Source: Mesostigma viride
Taxonomy: Eukaryota; Streptophyta; Mesostigmatophyceae; Mesostigmatales; Mesostigmataceae
Reading direction: 5' to 3'
NCBI GenBank assembly: GCA_009746045.1
Contig: RPFO01001464.1
Location: 202,185 to 266,184 of the forward strand
DNA: 64,000 nucleotides
Shown here piece after piece: positions 19,438 to 31,115 of this stretch. How positions within the stretch are numbered: the stretch's first letter is position 1; every line of letters begins with the position of its first letter. The notes beneath the pieces were generated by a model, which saw only the letters and a list, made by a program, of their open reading frames with translations, searched no databases and had not been told where the DNA came from. The position numbers were made by a program, and so were the translations under genes.

Positions 19438-20519
19438 AACATATATACTAAAATTTGTAAAACGCAGCCCTGGCACAATTTTAGCTAACACTCTTTCGAA
19501 CGGCTTTTGGCTCCAGCCACTCAGCGGCGCGACTTACAGTCCGCTTGACGAATGAGCTGCGCGAAATTTCGTTGCGACCAATCACGAAAAGGTCAAACCA
19601 CGGCGCGCCCATTTTTGAGGTTTCTGAAGCGTTACATCCAGATGAGCCATTTGGCAGAGGTCCGTATGCCCAGATGGCTCCTACTAGAAAACTCTGCGAT
19701 TTCCTGTGTTCGCGAGCTCCAGATATAACCGTCGCAAACTTTTGGGCTGTTGGACCAAACTTTGTTCTCCCGAACCAGTTACAAACGCGCCGGAAGCTCA
19801 CACGTGGATTTTCCTACAGGTGCTCCACCGCCTGTAAGCGATTTCCCCCTGCTGTCTGCGGGTTTGGCGAGGTCACTCATCCCCGCGCGCATCGCGCTCC
19901 CGTGCAGGGGTAGCAGTCAATCTGGAGCTTGAACTCCGCAAGTAGTTCGCGAGCTCCGTCCACTGCGCGGTTGCGCAGTTTGTCCCTTTTTAGCAATGTA
20001 CATATTGTGCAACTTCTCCTAAAATTGTTTACGTAGATTTCAGGCGCCAAGGCATACCTCATCACACGACAAGTCGTGACGTACCGGGTTCGAACCATTG
20101 TAGGCCTTCAATTACGTCTCGGATTTTTTTCCTTCACCCTTTTCCCAAACTCCATGAATCTTGTGGTCGAAACTCTAAAGCTAGCGCCGGCGCGCTCCTT
20201 GGCGGGACTAGCGCCACTTGGCACTCGACGGAGGTACGTGGTGACTCACATTTCCCTAGCCGGGGCTCCCTGGCCGGGGACCGGCCACAAAAAGTACAAG
20301 CTCTAATGTCGCGGGCGAAGCCCGCAAAACTTGTTTTGTTGTAAAAAAAACATATCGGCCCGGCACCCTACCTACCTACCCTTTAAGTTAACGGTTTTTG
20401 AGGCTCTGTAACTTCTAACCTAGAGACGGTCCCCTGGGGTTGCGACCAGTGGCAAACATGCCTGTTTTCGCGAGATCTACTCGAATCCAGCATGATGTCA
20501 ATTTTCTTGTTTTTGAGTA
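19438..20519. other. Unique spacer between the two inverted TIR elements
   Basis: About 1.1 kb without a convincing gene. The frames at 19481-19913 on both strands are under 125 codons and lack motifs. This is the flanking DNA between the tandem repeat and copy 2. Confidence 0.5.
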
Positions 20520-20570
20520 AGGTAATCCACCCGGCTAAGGGCCACACCCGCTAAGGGCCACCCCTGGACC

Positions 20571-20592
20571 CCCCCCCCCCCCCCCCCCCCCA
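20571..20592. repeat. Poly-C tract beside the left TIR of copy 2
   Basis: 22 C in a row; counterpart of the poly-G at 18268-18292 in the inverted copy. Confidence 0.9.
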
Positions 20593-22258
20593 GCATTTTG
20601 CGCAATTTGGTTTGAAATGACCAGAATATTTAACAACAGGTGCATGGCGGCGTAGCTGCAAGGGAAGGGCCAGCGGTTGCCTCCAGGCCATGCCGTAATT
20701 CCAGCTGCTTGTTGTCGGTCGTTGCTTCGTATGTATCCAGTCGGTACTTGCATCGTATGGATTGAGCAACGATCGTTGCACAAGGTTACGTGCTCCGCAT
20801 AGAGCTCGACAGACGACAAGCAGCTTGTTCACTGTTCCATATGAACCGGCGTTCATTCCCTATGACGACCATAAGCCGTCGAGTCGTGACAACAGATGTC
20901 ACCCTGAAGGGGTTGGCGTATTATCAAGGAGACAACCAGCGCAGGTCAGAAATCGGGAGAATCCGGACCATGGTAGCTCGAGCCTGCCGTTATCTTGTCC
21001 GCGTGTTCGTGGCTTGCGTGTAGAGCGACTAGATGACCTAGACGGCGTATTATGATAGTAATGATCACGGGTGCCAATAGAGGTTGCTGCTGGCTGGTCC
21101 GAGTTGGAGCTAGAAAACCCTCGCGACAAAAATGTTATCGCTGTTTCGGTAAACGGCGACAAAGCGGAATTACGGAAGTTTGCTGGACAGTGCTTTCTTT
21201 TCCCGTTGCGTCACTGAAAAGGTAAACGGTCTTGCGATGTCAAAACAGCAGCAAGTAGCAGTCCGGCTGTGTTTAATTGCAATGTGGTAGTTTGATTTAA
21301 CACATATACTGCCTGAAGCTTTTCAAGGCTTGCTGGGATGTTGCCCATATCAAGGAGACAACCAGCGCAGGCCAGAAATCGGGAGAATCCGGACCATGGT
21401 AGCTCGAGCCTGCCGTTATCTTGTCCGCGTGTTCGAGTCGTTCAGGATGATGAAGATGAATGGTGATGAAAATGTGTATCCTTGTGCATTGAAATTATGG
21501 CTGGCTTACGTGTAGAGCGACTAGATGCCCATATGTTTCTAACGCTATAACTCTTGTCCAAGTGATGAAGACTGGCTTGGAAACTTGAGCTCGTCATGTT
21601 TACATTGTTATTGTGTTACAATACGTGCCTCTTTTCAGAATATGTTTCATATGTAATGCGAGGCTTCAGCATCATGGTTTAGCACCGTGGTGGCAGCCAA
21701 GCCTCTAATGACAATCTTGGACCTCACCTTGGCCTACGCAAATATTTGCTTCTTGTTTCACTCTTTGGACTGAGCTAGCTTTACACCTGCTATTTGGCCT
21801 GCACCATCGTCCCTGGCTGCCAGTTACATTTTGTGCCCCCCCCCCCTGGCAGGCTGCAGGGTCTAGGATAGCGAGGGTGTAACGTAGACATGTTGTGGGC
21901 ACCCTCAGTGCATTTTCAGGACCAGCCATGACCTGGCCATGCCTTCTTTCTTAGCACATTGAACATGACTTGTCAGAGTGCTTTTTGGTCACTCGTGTAA
22001 CGACCCCCCTACATTCATAAATCGTAAACAATTATATAATGAGCATATTTCATGGAAGTAAAGCATTTCAACTCTTGAGCATATCATAAAAGTTAATGGT
22101 TCCATACCGTACCCATGGATGTGTTGACGTGTGTGAGTTATTACAAATGGTATCCATCTTTAAAATGTCCTCATTTGAGGACATTTTCTTGCAGTGATTA
22201 GACATCAAGGTTCTAGATACTTTGCCCTTGCACTTGCCCTTGCCCACACTCAATCCTG

Positions 22259-22506
22259 CTCACACGCACACGCACACGCACACGCACACGCACACGCACA
22301 CGCACACGCACACGCACACGCACACGCACACGCACACGCACACGCACACGCACACGCACACGCACACGCACACGCACACGCACACGCACACGCACACGCA
22401 CACGCACACGCACACGCACACGCACACGCACACGCACACGCACACGCACACGCACACGCACACGCACACGCACACGCACACGCACACGCACACGCACACG
22501 CACACG
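22259..22506. repeat. (CACACG)n hexanucleotide satellite
   Basis: About 41 perfect units, the reverse complement of 16340-16610. The perfect uniformity contrasts with the single strand switch in copy 1, pointing to independent expansion or contraction since duplication. Confidence 0.95.
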
Positions 22507-22931
22507 ACCACGACCACGACCACGACCATGGAAGTAACTAATGTCTAACTAAATTAGTTGTTTCACAACTACAATAGAATAGTTGTCGATCTCACTTCAT
22601 ATGTCTTAATGGATCTATGATTCCATGTTGTTGCTTGATATGGCAAGTAACACAACAATCGAACACTTTTGACACACCCACACACCTTGGCACAATTCAG
22701 GGTGGCCCTATGTGGTCGCTTGATGTGCCATAATAAGTTAGACTAGTTCACGGCAAATCACGGCTCATCAATCACACAACCATGCCAAGACTTTATTGAA
22801 AACTTGAATACGATTTGAACAGGTGGCCCTATGTGGTCGCTTGATGTGCCATAATAAGTTAGACTACTTCATGGCAAATCACGGCTCATCAATCACACAA
22901 CCATGCAAAGACTTTATTGAAAACTTGAACA

Positions 22932-23206
22932 CAATTCAGGTGGCCAGCTGTCGCAGCTGCTTCCAAGCATCGATGGTAGCGTGCTCTTTCTTAAACAGTT
23001 TTTGATAGTCTTTCCAGCTGCATTCCCGCAATTTCTCCTCTGGAACAACCTCGAGAAGGAACCCGCCGGTGATACAATTCTACAGTCGGTTGCCCTCGGC
23101 GTCTTTCATTGTGACGATGACGAGGGCTTTAAAGTGCCTATAGTCAACTAAGCCAGCATCCAGCATCCTCTGGGAGAATGCTGGATGCCCGGACGTGTCT
23201 TCTGCC
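22932..23206 (-). pseudogene. Short protein of the TIR element, frameshifted (copy 2)
   Basis: Reverse-oriented counterpart of 5476-5763, with the same start, the same change of frame after the CRI triplet (about 23075) and the same KQLRQLAT end. It is followed by the duplicated AATAAA-containing units at 22700-22940. Confidence 0.45.
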
Positions 23207-24026
23207 ATCCCCTCGCGAAGTCTGTCACTCAGCTATTCAGTGGGTGGTTTGTTTGGGTTAGGACAGATTTGGGAGGCTGCAGGTCTGTCCTAAATGAAAA
23301 TTTGAAAAATGTGTTTTTTGGATGCTGTGGACTTCCCAAAATAGTTTGATAGAAGGTTTGGGCAAATTTTTGCATTGGTCGAGGAGTTTCAAGTCAATAA
23401 TTGTGTTATATAATGACAAGTTGCCTTATATGCTGTAACCAAATGGGCATTCATGATTGTCAAGCTGGTATCTTATGATGAGTAGAGACAATTGCACTCA
23501 CAGCTTGTAATTTTGCATACTTAAAAATTTAGTGACGTGATTGTAATTGCAAAGGCTGGAATGTATCTACTACATGAGACATTATCAAGGAGGATTCTGC
23601 ATATGTTCCATGTGGTTTTTGCCAGTTTCTGTCAGGGATTATATCGCGGCTTCGCGGAAAATGACTGACACTTGGGTCTCGTAAATCTCGGGCAAACCTT
23701 GAAATGCTCCATGACTGCGCAAATGGACATGGCAAAAAACTCACATGCGCACACTAGTAATGGTCATAGCAGCCGCAGCAGCGACAAACAACCTCAACAG
23801 ACTCATGCAGGCCAGGAATATAATCAATCACATCAGAATCAGAACATGCATTGGTGTTGACAAGTTACATCATGACAATGGTGGCAGCACTATACTGGCA
23901 TGCATGGCAGAGAGTGAATCAAAAGCACGGCATATCAGCGGAGAAGCAGCAAAGGAAGCAGCAATGTTGGCAGCCATGGTGCACACATAGCAATCATTGG
24001 TAGCAACAATGGTAGCAACCGCTACT

Positions 24027-25593
24027 TCATGTTTCCATAGCCTCCGCGGCTCCATCGCTATCGCTGTCCGGACACACTATGTAACGGCGTGCCCGGCGAC
24101 GACGGGAATCAGACAACATATCTTCTTCAGCCGCGCCGGCTGCCGCGCGCGCAGGCGCAGGCGAGTCGGCAGGTGCAGCCACGCCGGTGGCCGCGGGCGC
24201 AGGCGCAGGCGAGTTGGCAGGTGCTGCCGCGCGCGCAGGCGCAAGCGAGTTGGCAGGTGCAGCCGCGCAGGTGCATGGCCGCGCGCGCAGGCGCAGGCGA
24301 GTTGGCAGGTGCTGCCGCGCGCGCAGGCGCAAGCGAGTTGGCAGGTGCAGCCGCGCCGGTGGCCGCAGGCACGGGCGTAGGCGAGTTGGCAGGTGCAGCC
24401 ACGCTGGCTGCCGCGCGCGCGGGCGTAGGCGACTTGCTAGGTGCAGCCGCGCGCGCAGGCGCAAGCGAGTTGGCAGGTGCAGCCGCGCCGGTGGCCGCAC
24501 GCGCGGGCGCACGCAAGTCACTTGCAGCCTTATCATTCAGGGCGCGCACTGCTGCGCGCAAGTTGGTCGCCACCGCACGTGGGTTGCGCGTGGCTGTGCC
24601 AGTTGCTGCAGGCGCAGGCGGCTTGCGCTTAGTTGTGTCGGCCGTGCCGCGCGCTGCCTCAGGCGAGCTGCGCGCAGTTGCGCTGGTCAGCGCAGCGTGC
24701 ACCTCCGCACGTAAGCGGGACTCTGCAACGGCGATCTCAGACGCTTGCAGAGGAGGGACGGACACACCGGGGCATCCACAGATTTTCTTCCCCAATTCTG
24801 GGAGGTCCACACACGTCACCGCCATGCAGCTCTTCCCATTGAGCACCCCAAAACATAGCCACCTTGCCATGTTCCGTGTCCACAGCTGCCACTTGACCAT
24901 GGAATCTTCTAGGACGGTTCACTGTGCGGCCGCCGACGGACTCGTGCACAATCTCATAGCTGCACACAAGTTGTCCTACCAGGCAGAGCTTGCCACCCAT
25001 CACCTGCTCCAAGATCGTTTGCCAGCAACGTTCAGCCATGCGCACCACACCCTTGGGAGTTGAAGCTGGTTGCCAGTCAATCGTCGGGTGACCTGCGTCC
25101 CTTGGCACCTGCTTGAGCGCGGTCAGGCACGCAGCAGACAGCTTTCAGTTTTCTTGGCATCCAAAGACACCAAGTGGCGCGAGGTGGGCTTCTTCGCCGG
25201 GATCCAATAGGTGAGGATGACCTCGGATGCTGCGATGGTGACTGTGTGGGAGTTTGCGGACGACTTGCTCGGCAGAGGCCATGTGGCGCTGTTCGGGTCC
25301 CACTGATGCCAAGCATCTGTCATGCTCCTGGCACGGTATACAGAGAGGACCAGGTGAGGCTCGCTGCCCCCCTCATCGGCAGGCTGCTCTACCTTCTTCA
25401 CCACCCCCACCAATATGGGGGGCCAGGGGACGTCGGTGTTGCAGAGCATTTGGCACGTGGGATGCCAGTATAGCACGACCGAGCCCTCCGTCATGGTACG
25501 CAAAATCGTCATCGTCGTCCGAGTCGGAGACAATACCTCCGTCCCACTCGACATGTTCGGCCATTTTGCTATCCTAGCTTTTATCTCTAACAT
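24027..25593 (-). pseudogene. A1 cargo protein, unknown, frameshifted
   Basis: Counterpart of the A2 gene at 31116-33938. An acidic start (VSDSDDDDDFAYHDGGLG, Met at 25564) is followed in another frame by SVVLYWHPTCQM and PILVGVVKKVEQ, then after a further shift by KGVVRMAERCWQTILEQVMG, GQVAAVDTEHGKVAMFWGAQ and ICGCPGVSVPP. Then come an Ala/Pro-rich repeat and a C terminus with SDSRRRRARRYIVCPDSDSD. A 4-bp difference from A2 near 24825 shifts the frame inside the GAQWEE block. The GxVxxVD...VxxFW pattern resembles small chromatin-type SH3-like folds, but this is only an impression. Function unknown. Confidence 0.5.
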
Positions 25594-26039
25594 TTATAAA
25601 AGTTTCAACCTAAACCAAAAGCAGGACTCCCCCGGCGCTGAATGGATGCCGGACCTCACTGATAAGAGTAAGCAGCTCAGCGCCTATTACCGACTGTCCT
25701 GTGTAAACCTAATCCCATTTTTGTCATCAATGCTAACAACTCGTCTCCAAATAAACTACGTCGGCTATTTTTCGGCTCCGTGCCTATTCATTTCGGCGTC
25801 ACTTGTTAAACCACAAAATAATATCCTGCAGTCAGCCTTGTCTGCCATAAATCCAACTATAAACTGGTAAGGTACCGAAAGCTTCACGGCTATTTACGTA
25901 ATAATGATGTGCCGCCAGGGCACGCACTGAAGACTTGAACGCAGGCGCCCCTGTTGGCAGTCACGTGGCGAAGTCGTTGCAACAACTTGCCTAAGCAGCG
26001 AACAGCTGGGGAACTTGCCGCCAAAATGTACGCAGCCTG

Positions 26040-26525
26040 CCTCGGCAGCTGGGGAAGTAACTACTTGCGTCTTGCGGCCAAGATACGCAGCCTGCCTCGA
26101 GAGGGCTGCGTATCTTTGCCGCAGCCTGCCTCACCAGCTAAAAACCTTGCGGCCAAGATACGCAGCCTGCCTCCTCGAGGATATATAGCTGGTGAGGCAG
26201 GCTGCGGCAAAGATACGCAGCCTGCCTCGGCAGCTGGGGAAGTAACTACTTGCGTCTTGCGGCCAAGATACGCAGCCTGCCTCGAGAGTCGAGGCAGGCT
26301 GCGTATCTTGGCCGCAAGACGCAAGTAGTTACCCTGGCAGCCAAATGACCTGCTAACTCGGAGGATTCTCGAGGAGGCAGGCTGCGTATCTTGGCCGCAA
26401 GGTTTTTAGCTGGTGAGGCAGGCTGCGGCAAAGATACGCAGCCCTCTCGAGGCATGCTGCGTATCTTGGCCGCAAGACGCAAGTACCTAATTCCCCAGCT
26501 GCCGAGGCCGGCTGCGAGCTTGGCT
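26040..26525. repeat. Complex palindrome in A1
   Basis: Repeated words GGCCAAGATACGCAGCCTGCC and their complements alternate on both strands, and an inverted pair spans about 26040-26320 and 26300-26525. A longer and cleaner version is in A2 at 34390-35125. Frames through it are artefacts. Confidence 0.85.
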
Positions 26526-26830
26526 GCAGGTGGTAATTCTTGGCAGCCAAGGCTCTGCCATGCCGAAGCTGATAATCACGTTACTATACAGTAGAGCCTG
26601 AGTAGAGGTAAAAAGTTTTACGTGCGAAGTTTACCTTCACGCGCATGTCACGCGTGCTTATTCATGCATTTACCAAGTGGATGCTGTTGGACTTGGAAGA
26701 ATGAACAACGCATTCCCTTGTTAACTTTCGTTTGATATGTAGGCCCTAAGGTAATGAACTTGAAATGCTTTTGGTTCCGCTGTTAACGGAATTATTGCGA
26801 AATGCAGAATGGAAATTAAATACTAGGTTA

Positions 26831-27369
26831 TCATTGGATGTGGGCTTCAGCGCAAGGGGGGAGGGGGGGTGGGGTAGTTGACGCATGCTGCGACTCATAA
26901 TGTATGAACTCGTTGGGATTCGGCACGGTCTTTTTGAACCCGGTCAGTCCGGCGAACGCGATGTGCGGGCGATGGGTGCTTAACATTTGAGGGAAAATTC
27001 TGCCTTCTGATCGTGGACTTCTTCGCGGATGCGCGATTTCTGGAACAGCTGTTTGACGCGACCGTACAACCCTGGAATAAGACCGTTGGTAAGGTATGTT
27101 TGGACATTTGTCCATGTAGTGCTTTTTCGTCCCTTATCCATGCACCGAGCTGCACGGAAAGACCGGCATTGCTGCAGTGCTGGTAGGCTTGCGTCGGGTA
27201 TGTAGCCACTTCTAATGCGCATCCTAAAACACGGTTGTCCCCTGCCGCACTGCTTCTTCATTGCATTTAATGCAGCTGCAGCTGCAGCTGCATTAGATCT
27301 AAGATCTGCATCTGCCTCTGCCGCTGAATTCGTTAGCTGTCTCTGTCTCATTTGTTGAAGCGTAAGCAC
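26831..27369 (-). pseudogene. Coding-like fragment in the right part of A1
   Basis: The minus strand has a frame starting at 27369 that becomes plausible at TTWTNVQTYLTNGLIPGLYG and VKQLFQKSRIREEVHDQKAE. A shift near 26990 continues as HRPHIAFAGLTGFKKTVPN and EFIHYESQHAST, ending near 26878. Alternatively these are unrelated frames. I do not recognise a family; a decayed transposon protein is the simplest reading. Confidence 0.3.
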
Positions 27370-27629
27370 TTCTATTTGTATATTTTACGTTGGGCTCTGC
27401 TCCTGCTCACTGATCCAAATCTGCATCTGCGTTCGCATTATTTGTTTTGCGGGTTGCGTTTGTGGAACCACCCTGGCACCTGCAGCTTATACACGCTGGG
27501 CTATAAGCGGCCTTCTTCCGTTGCTCTTGCATTTGCATTTGAATTGCAGCTACGTTAGCATTTGCTTTTGCACTCGATTAAATGTGTGGCGACTGCTGTT
27601 GCTCTTATATTGTTGCTGCTGCGGCATCA

Positions 27630-28229
<600 letters not shown>

Positions 28230-28369
28230 TTAAATGGTAACCCCTTTTGGCGGTTTGCAAGTTTGTCGTTGTACCAGTATGCCCCACGGCCGACTGCAAT
28301 ATGCCCTTACATGTATGTTGTGCGTGCGCACACATTTGCTGATGACAGTGTTAATGTGCAGGCATGCCC

Positions 28370-30300
28370 GCATGTTGTGATGTGCAGGCATGCACTGAAC
28401 AGCATGTGCTGATGTGCATGCATGCGCGCATGCATGTGCAGGCATGCGCTGAACAGCATGTGCACTGATGCTGCTGCGGAGGCATTCATGTACGCATGCA
28501 TGTGTTGTTGTGCATGCAGGCACACATGTGCTGATGTGCATGCATGCATGTGCTGATGTGCAGGCATGCGCTAAACAGCATGTGCTGATGCTGCTGGGCA
28601 GGCACGCACGCATGTGCTGATGTGCATGCAGGCGTGCATGCATGTGCTGATGTGCAGGCATGCGCTGGACAGCATGTGCTGATGCTACTGGGCAGGCACG
28701 CACACATGTGCTGTTGTGCATGGAGGCACGCATGTGCTGCATGATGTGCAGGCATTCATGCACGCATGTGCTGATATGCGGGCGTGCCCGCATGTGCTGG
28801 TGTGAAGGCGCGCACACATGTGCTGATGTGCAGGCATGCGCTGAACAGCATGTGCTGATGCTGCTGGGCAGGCATGCACGCATGTGCTGATGTGCATGCA
28901 GGCGTGCATGCATGTGCTGATGTGCAGGCATGCGCTGGACAGCATGTGCTGATGCTGCTGGGCAGGCGCGCACGCATGTGTTGCTGTGCATGCAGGTGCG
29001 CATGTATTGATGTGCAGGCATGCATGCACGCATGTGTTGTAGTGCAGGGGCACGCATGTGTTGACGTGCAGGCATGCACGCATGTGAGCTGATATGCGGG
29101 GGTGCCTGCATGTGCTGATGTGCAGGCATGCGCTGAACAGCATGTGCTGATGCTGCTGGGCAGGCATGCACGCATGTGTTGTTGTGCATGCAGGCGTGCA
29201 TGCATGTGCTGATGTGCAGGCATGCGCTGGACAGCATGTGCTGATGCTACTGGGCAGGCACGCACACATGTGCTGTTGTGCATGGAGGCACGCATGTGCT
29301 GCATGATGTGCAGGCATTCATGCACGCATGTGCTGATATGCAGGCATTCATGCACGCATATGCGGATATGCGGGCGTGCCTGCATGTGCTGGTGTGGGCG
29401 TGCCTGCATGTGCTGGTGTGCAGGCGCGCACGCATGTGCTGATGTGCAGGCATTCATGCACGCATATGCGGATATGCGGGCGTGCCTGCATGTGCTGGTG
29501 TGGGCGTGCCTGCATGTGCTGGTGTGCAGGCGCGCACGCATGTGCTGATGTGCAGGCATGCGCTGAACAGCATGTGCTGATGCTGCTGGGCAGGCATGCA
29601 CGCATGTGCTGATGTGCATGCAGGCACGCATGTGCTGATGTGCAGGCATGCGCTGGACAGCATGTGCTGATGCTGCTGGGCAGGCGCGCACGAATGTGTT
29701 GTTGTGCATGTGCACAGGTGCGCATGTGTTGTTGTGCAGGCATGCATGCACGCATGTGTTGTAGTGCAGGCGTGCACGCATGCGTGGATGTGCAGGCATG
29801 CACGCATGTGTTAATGTGCAGGTGTGAATGCATGTGTTTCAATGTGCAGGCATGCTCGCATGTGTTGCTGTGCAGGCATGCACGCATGTGTTGATGTGCA
29901 GGCGTGCACGCATGTGCCGCATGATGTGGAGGCATGCACTGAACAGCATGTGCTGATGCTGCTGTGCAGCCACGCACACATGTGTTGTTGTGCATGCAGG
30001 CGTGCACGCATGTGCTGATGTGCAGGCACACACGCATGTGCTGATGCTGATGTGCATCCACACATGCATTCGTGTGGTTGATGGGCATTGGGCAGGCATG
30101 CACACATCCGTCGGTATTCCATGCATGAACGCATGTGCGGATGTGCAGCCACACATATGTGTGGTTGATGTGAAGAAGACGTGCACGCATGTGCTGACTT
30201 GCATGCATGCATGTGTTAGTAGGATGTGCACATGTGTGCACACATGTAGTGCTGATCAATGTGGACATGCATGCATGCATGTGGTGATGTGCAGGGAGCA
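28370..30300. repeat. ~1.9-kb minisatellite with GCATGTGCTGATGTGCAGGC core
   Basis: Dozens of variant ~20-22-bp units. A longer-range period is marked by AACAGCATGTGCTGATGCTG followed by GGGCAGGC, and blocks such as 29340-29440 and 29455-29550 are duplicated almost exactly. Rich in alternating purine-pyrimidine. The many Ala/Cys/His-rich open frames over it are produced by the repeat. Confidence 0.92.
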
Positions 30301-31115
30301 ACGCGTGTATATGTGCATGAGTGTGGATAGGGGTGGTTTGTTTGGGTTAGGACAGATTTGGGAGGCTGCAGGTCTGTCCTAAATGAAAATTTGAAAAATG
30401 TGTTTTTTGGATGCTGTGGACTTCCCAAAATAGTTTCATAGAAGGTTTGGGCAAATTTTTGCATTGGTCGAGGAGTTTCAAGTCAATAATTGTGTTATAT
30501 AATGACAAGTTGCCTTATATGCTGTAACCAAATGGGCATTCATGATTGTCAAGCTGGTATCTTATGATGAGTAGAGACAATCGCACTCACAGCTTGTAAT
30601 TTTGCATACTTAAAAATTTAGTGACGTGATTGTAATTGCAAAGGCTGGAATGTATCTACTACATGAGACATTATCAAGGAGGATTCTGCATATGTTCCAT
30701 GTGGTTTTTGCCAGTTTCTGTCAGGGATTATATCGCGGCTTCGCGGAAAATGACTGACACTTGGGTCTCGTAAATCTCGGGCAAACCTTGAAATGCTCCA
30801 TGACTGCGCAAATGGACATGGCAAAAAACTCACATGAGCACACTAGTAATGGTCATAGCAGCCGCAGCAGCGACAAACAACCTCAACAGACTCATGCAGG
30901 CCAGGAATATAATCAATCACATCAGAATCAGAACATGCATTGGTGTTGACAAGTTACATCATGACAATGGTGGCAGCACTATACTGGCATGCATGGCAGA
31001 GAGTGAATCAAAAGCACGGCATATCAGCGGAGAAGCAGCAAAGGAAGCAGCAATGTTGGCAGCCATGGTGCACACATAGCAATCATTGGTAGCAACAATG
31101 GTAGCAACCGCGACT

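Noticed and set aside
18341-20519. The segment between the inverted elements as the loop of one single foldback element
   Set aside because: Each side has its own complete pair of AGGTAATCC ends with TA on both sides, and the tandem repeat continues across copy 1, so two insertions explain it better.
24127-24900. Plus-strand Ala/Gly/Arg-rich frames over the 24-33 kb minisatellites
   Set aside because: Shadows of the minus-strand repeat. Only the minus strand links to conserved non-repeat blocks in both A1 and A2.
28230-30301. Several overlapping His/Ala/Cys-rich proteins up to 347 residues
   Set aside because: The minisatellite core lacks stops in several frames, and the frames overlap on the same strand with equivalent composition.
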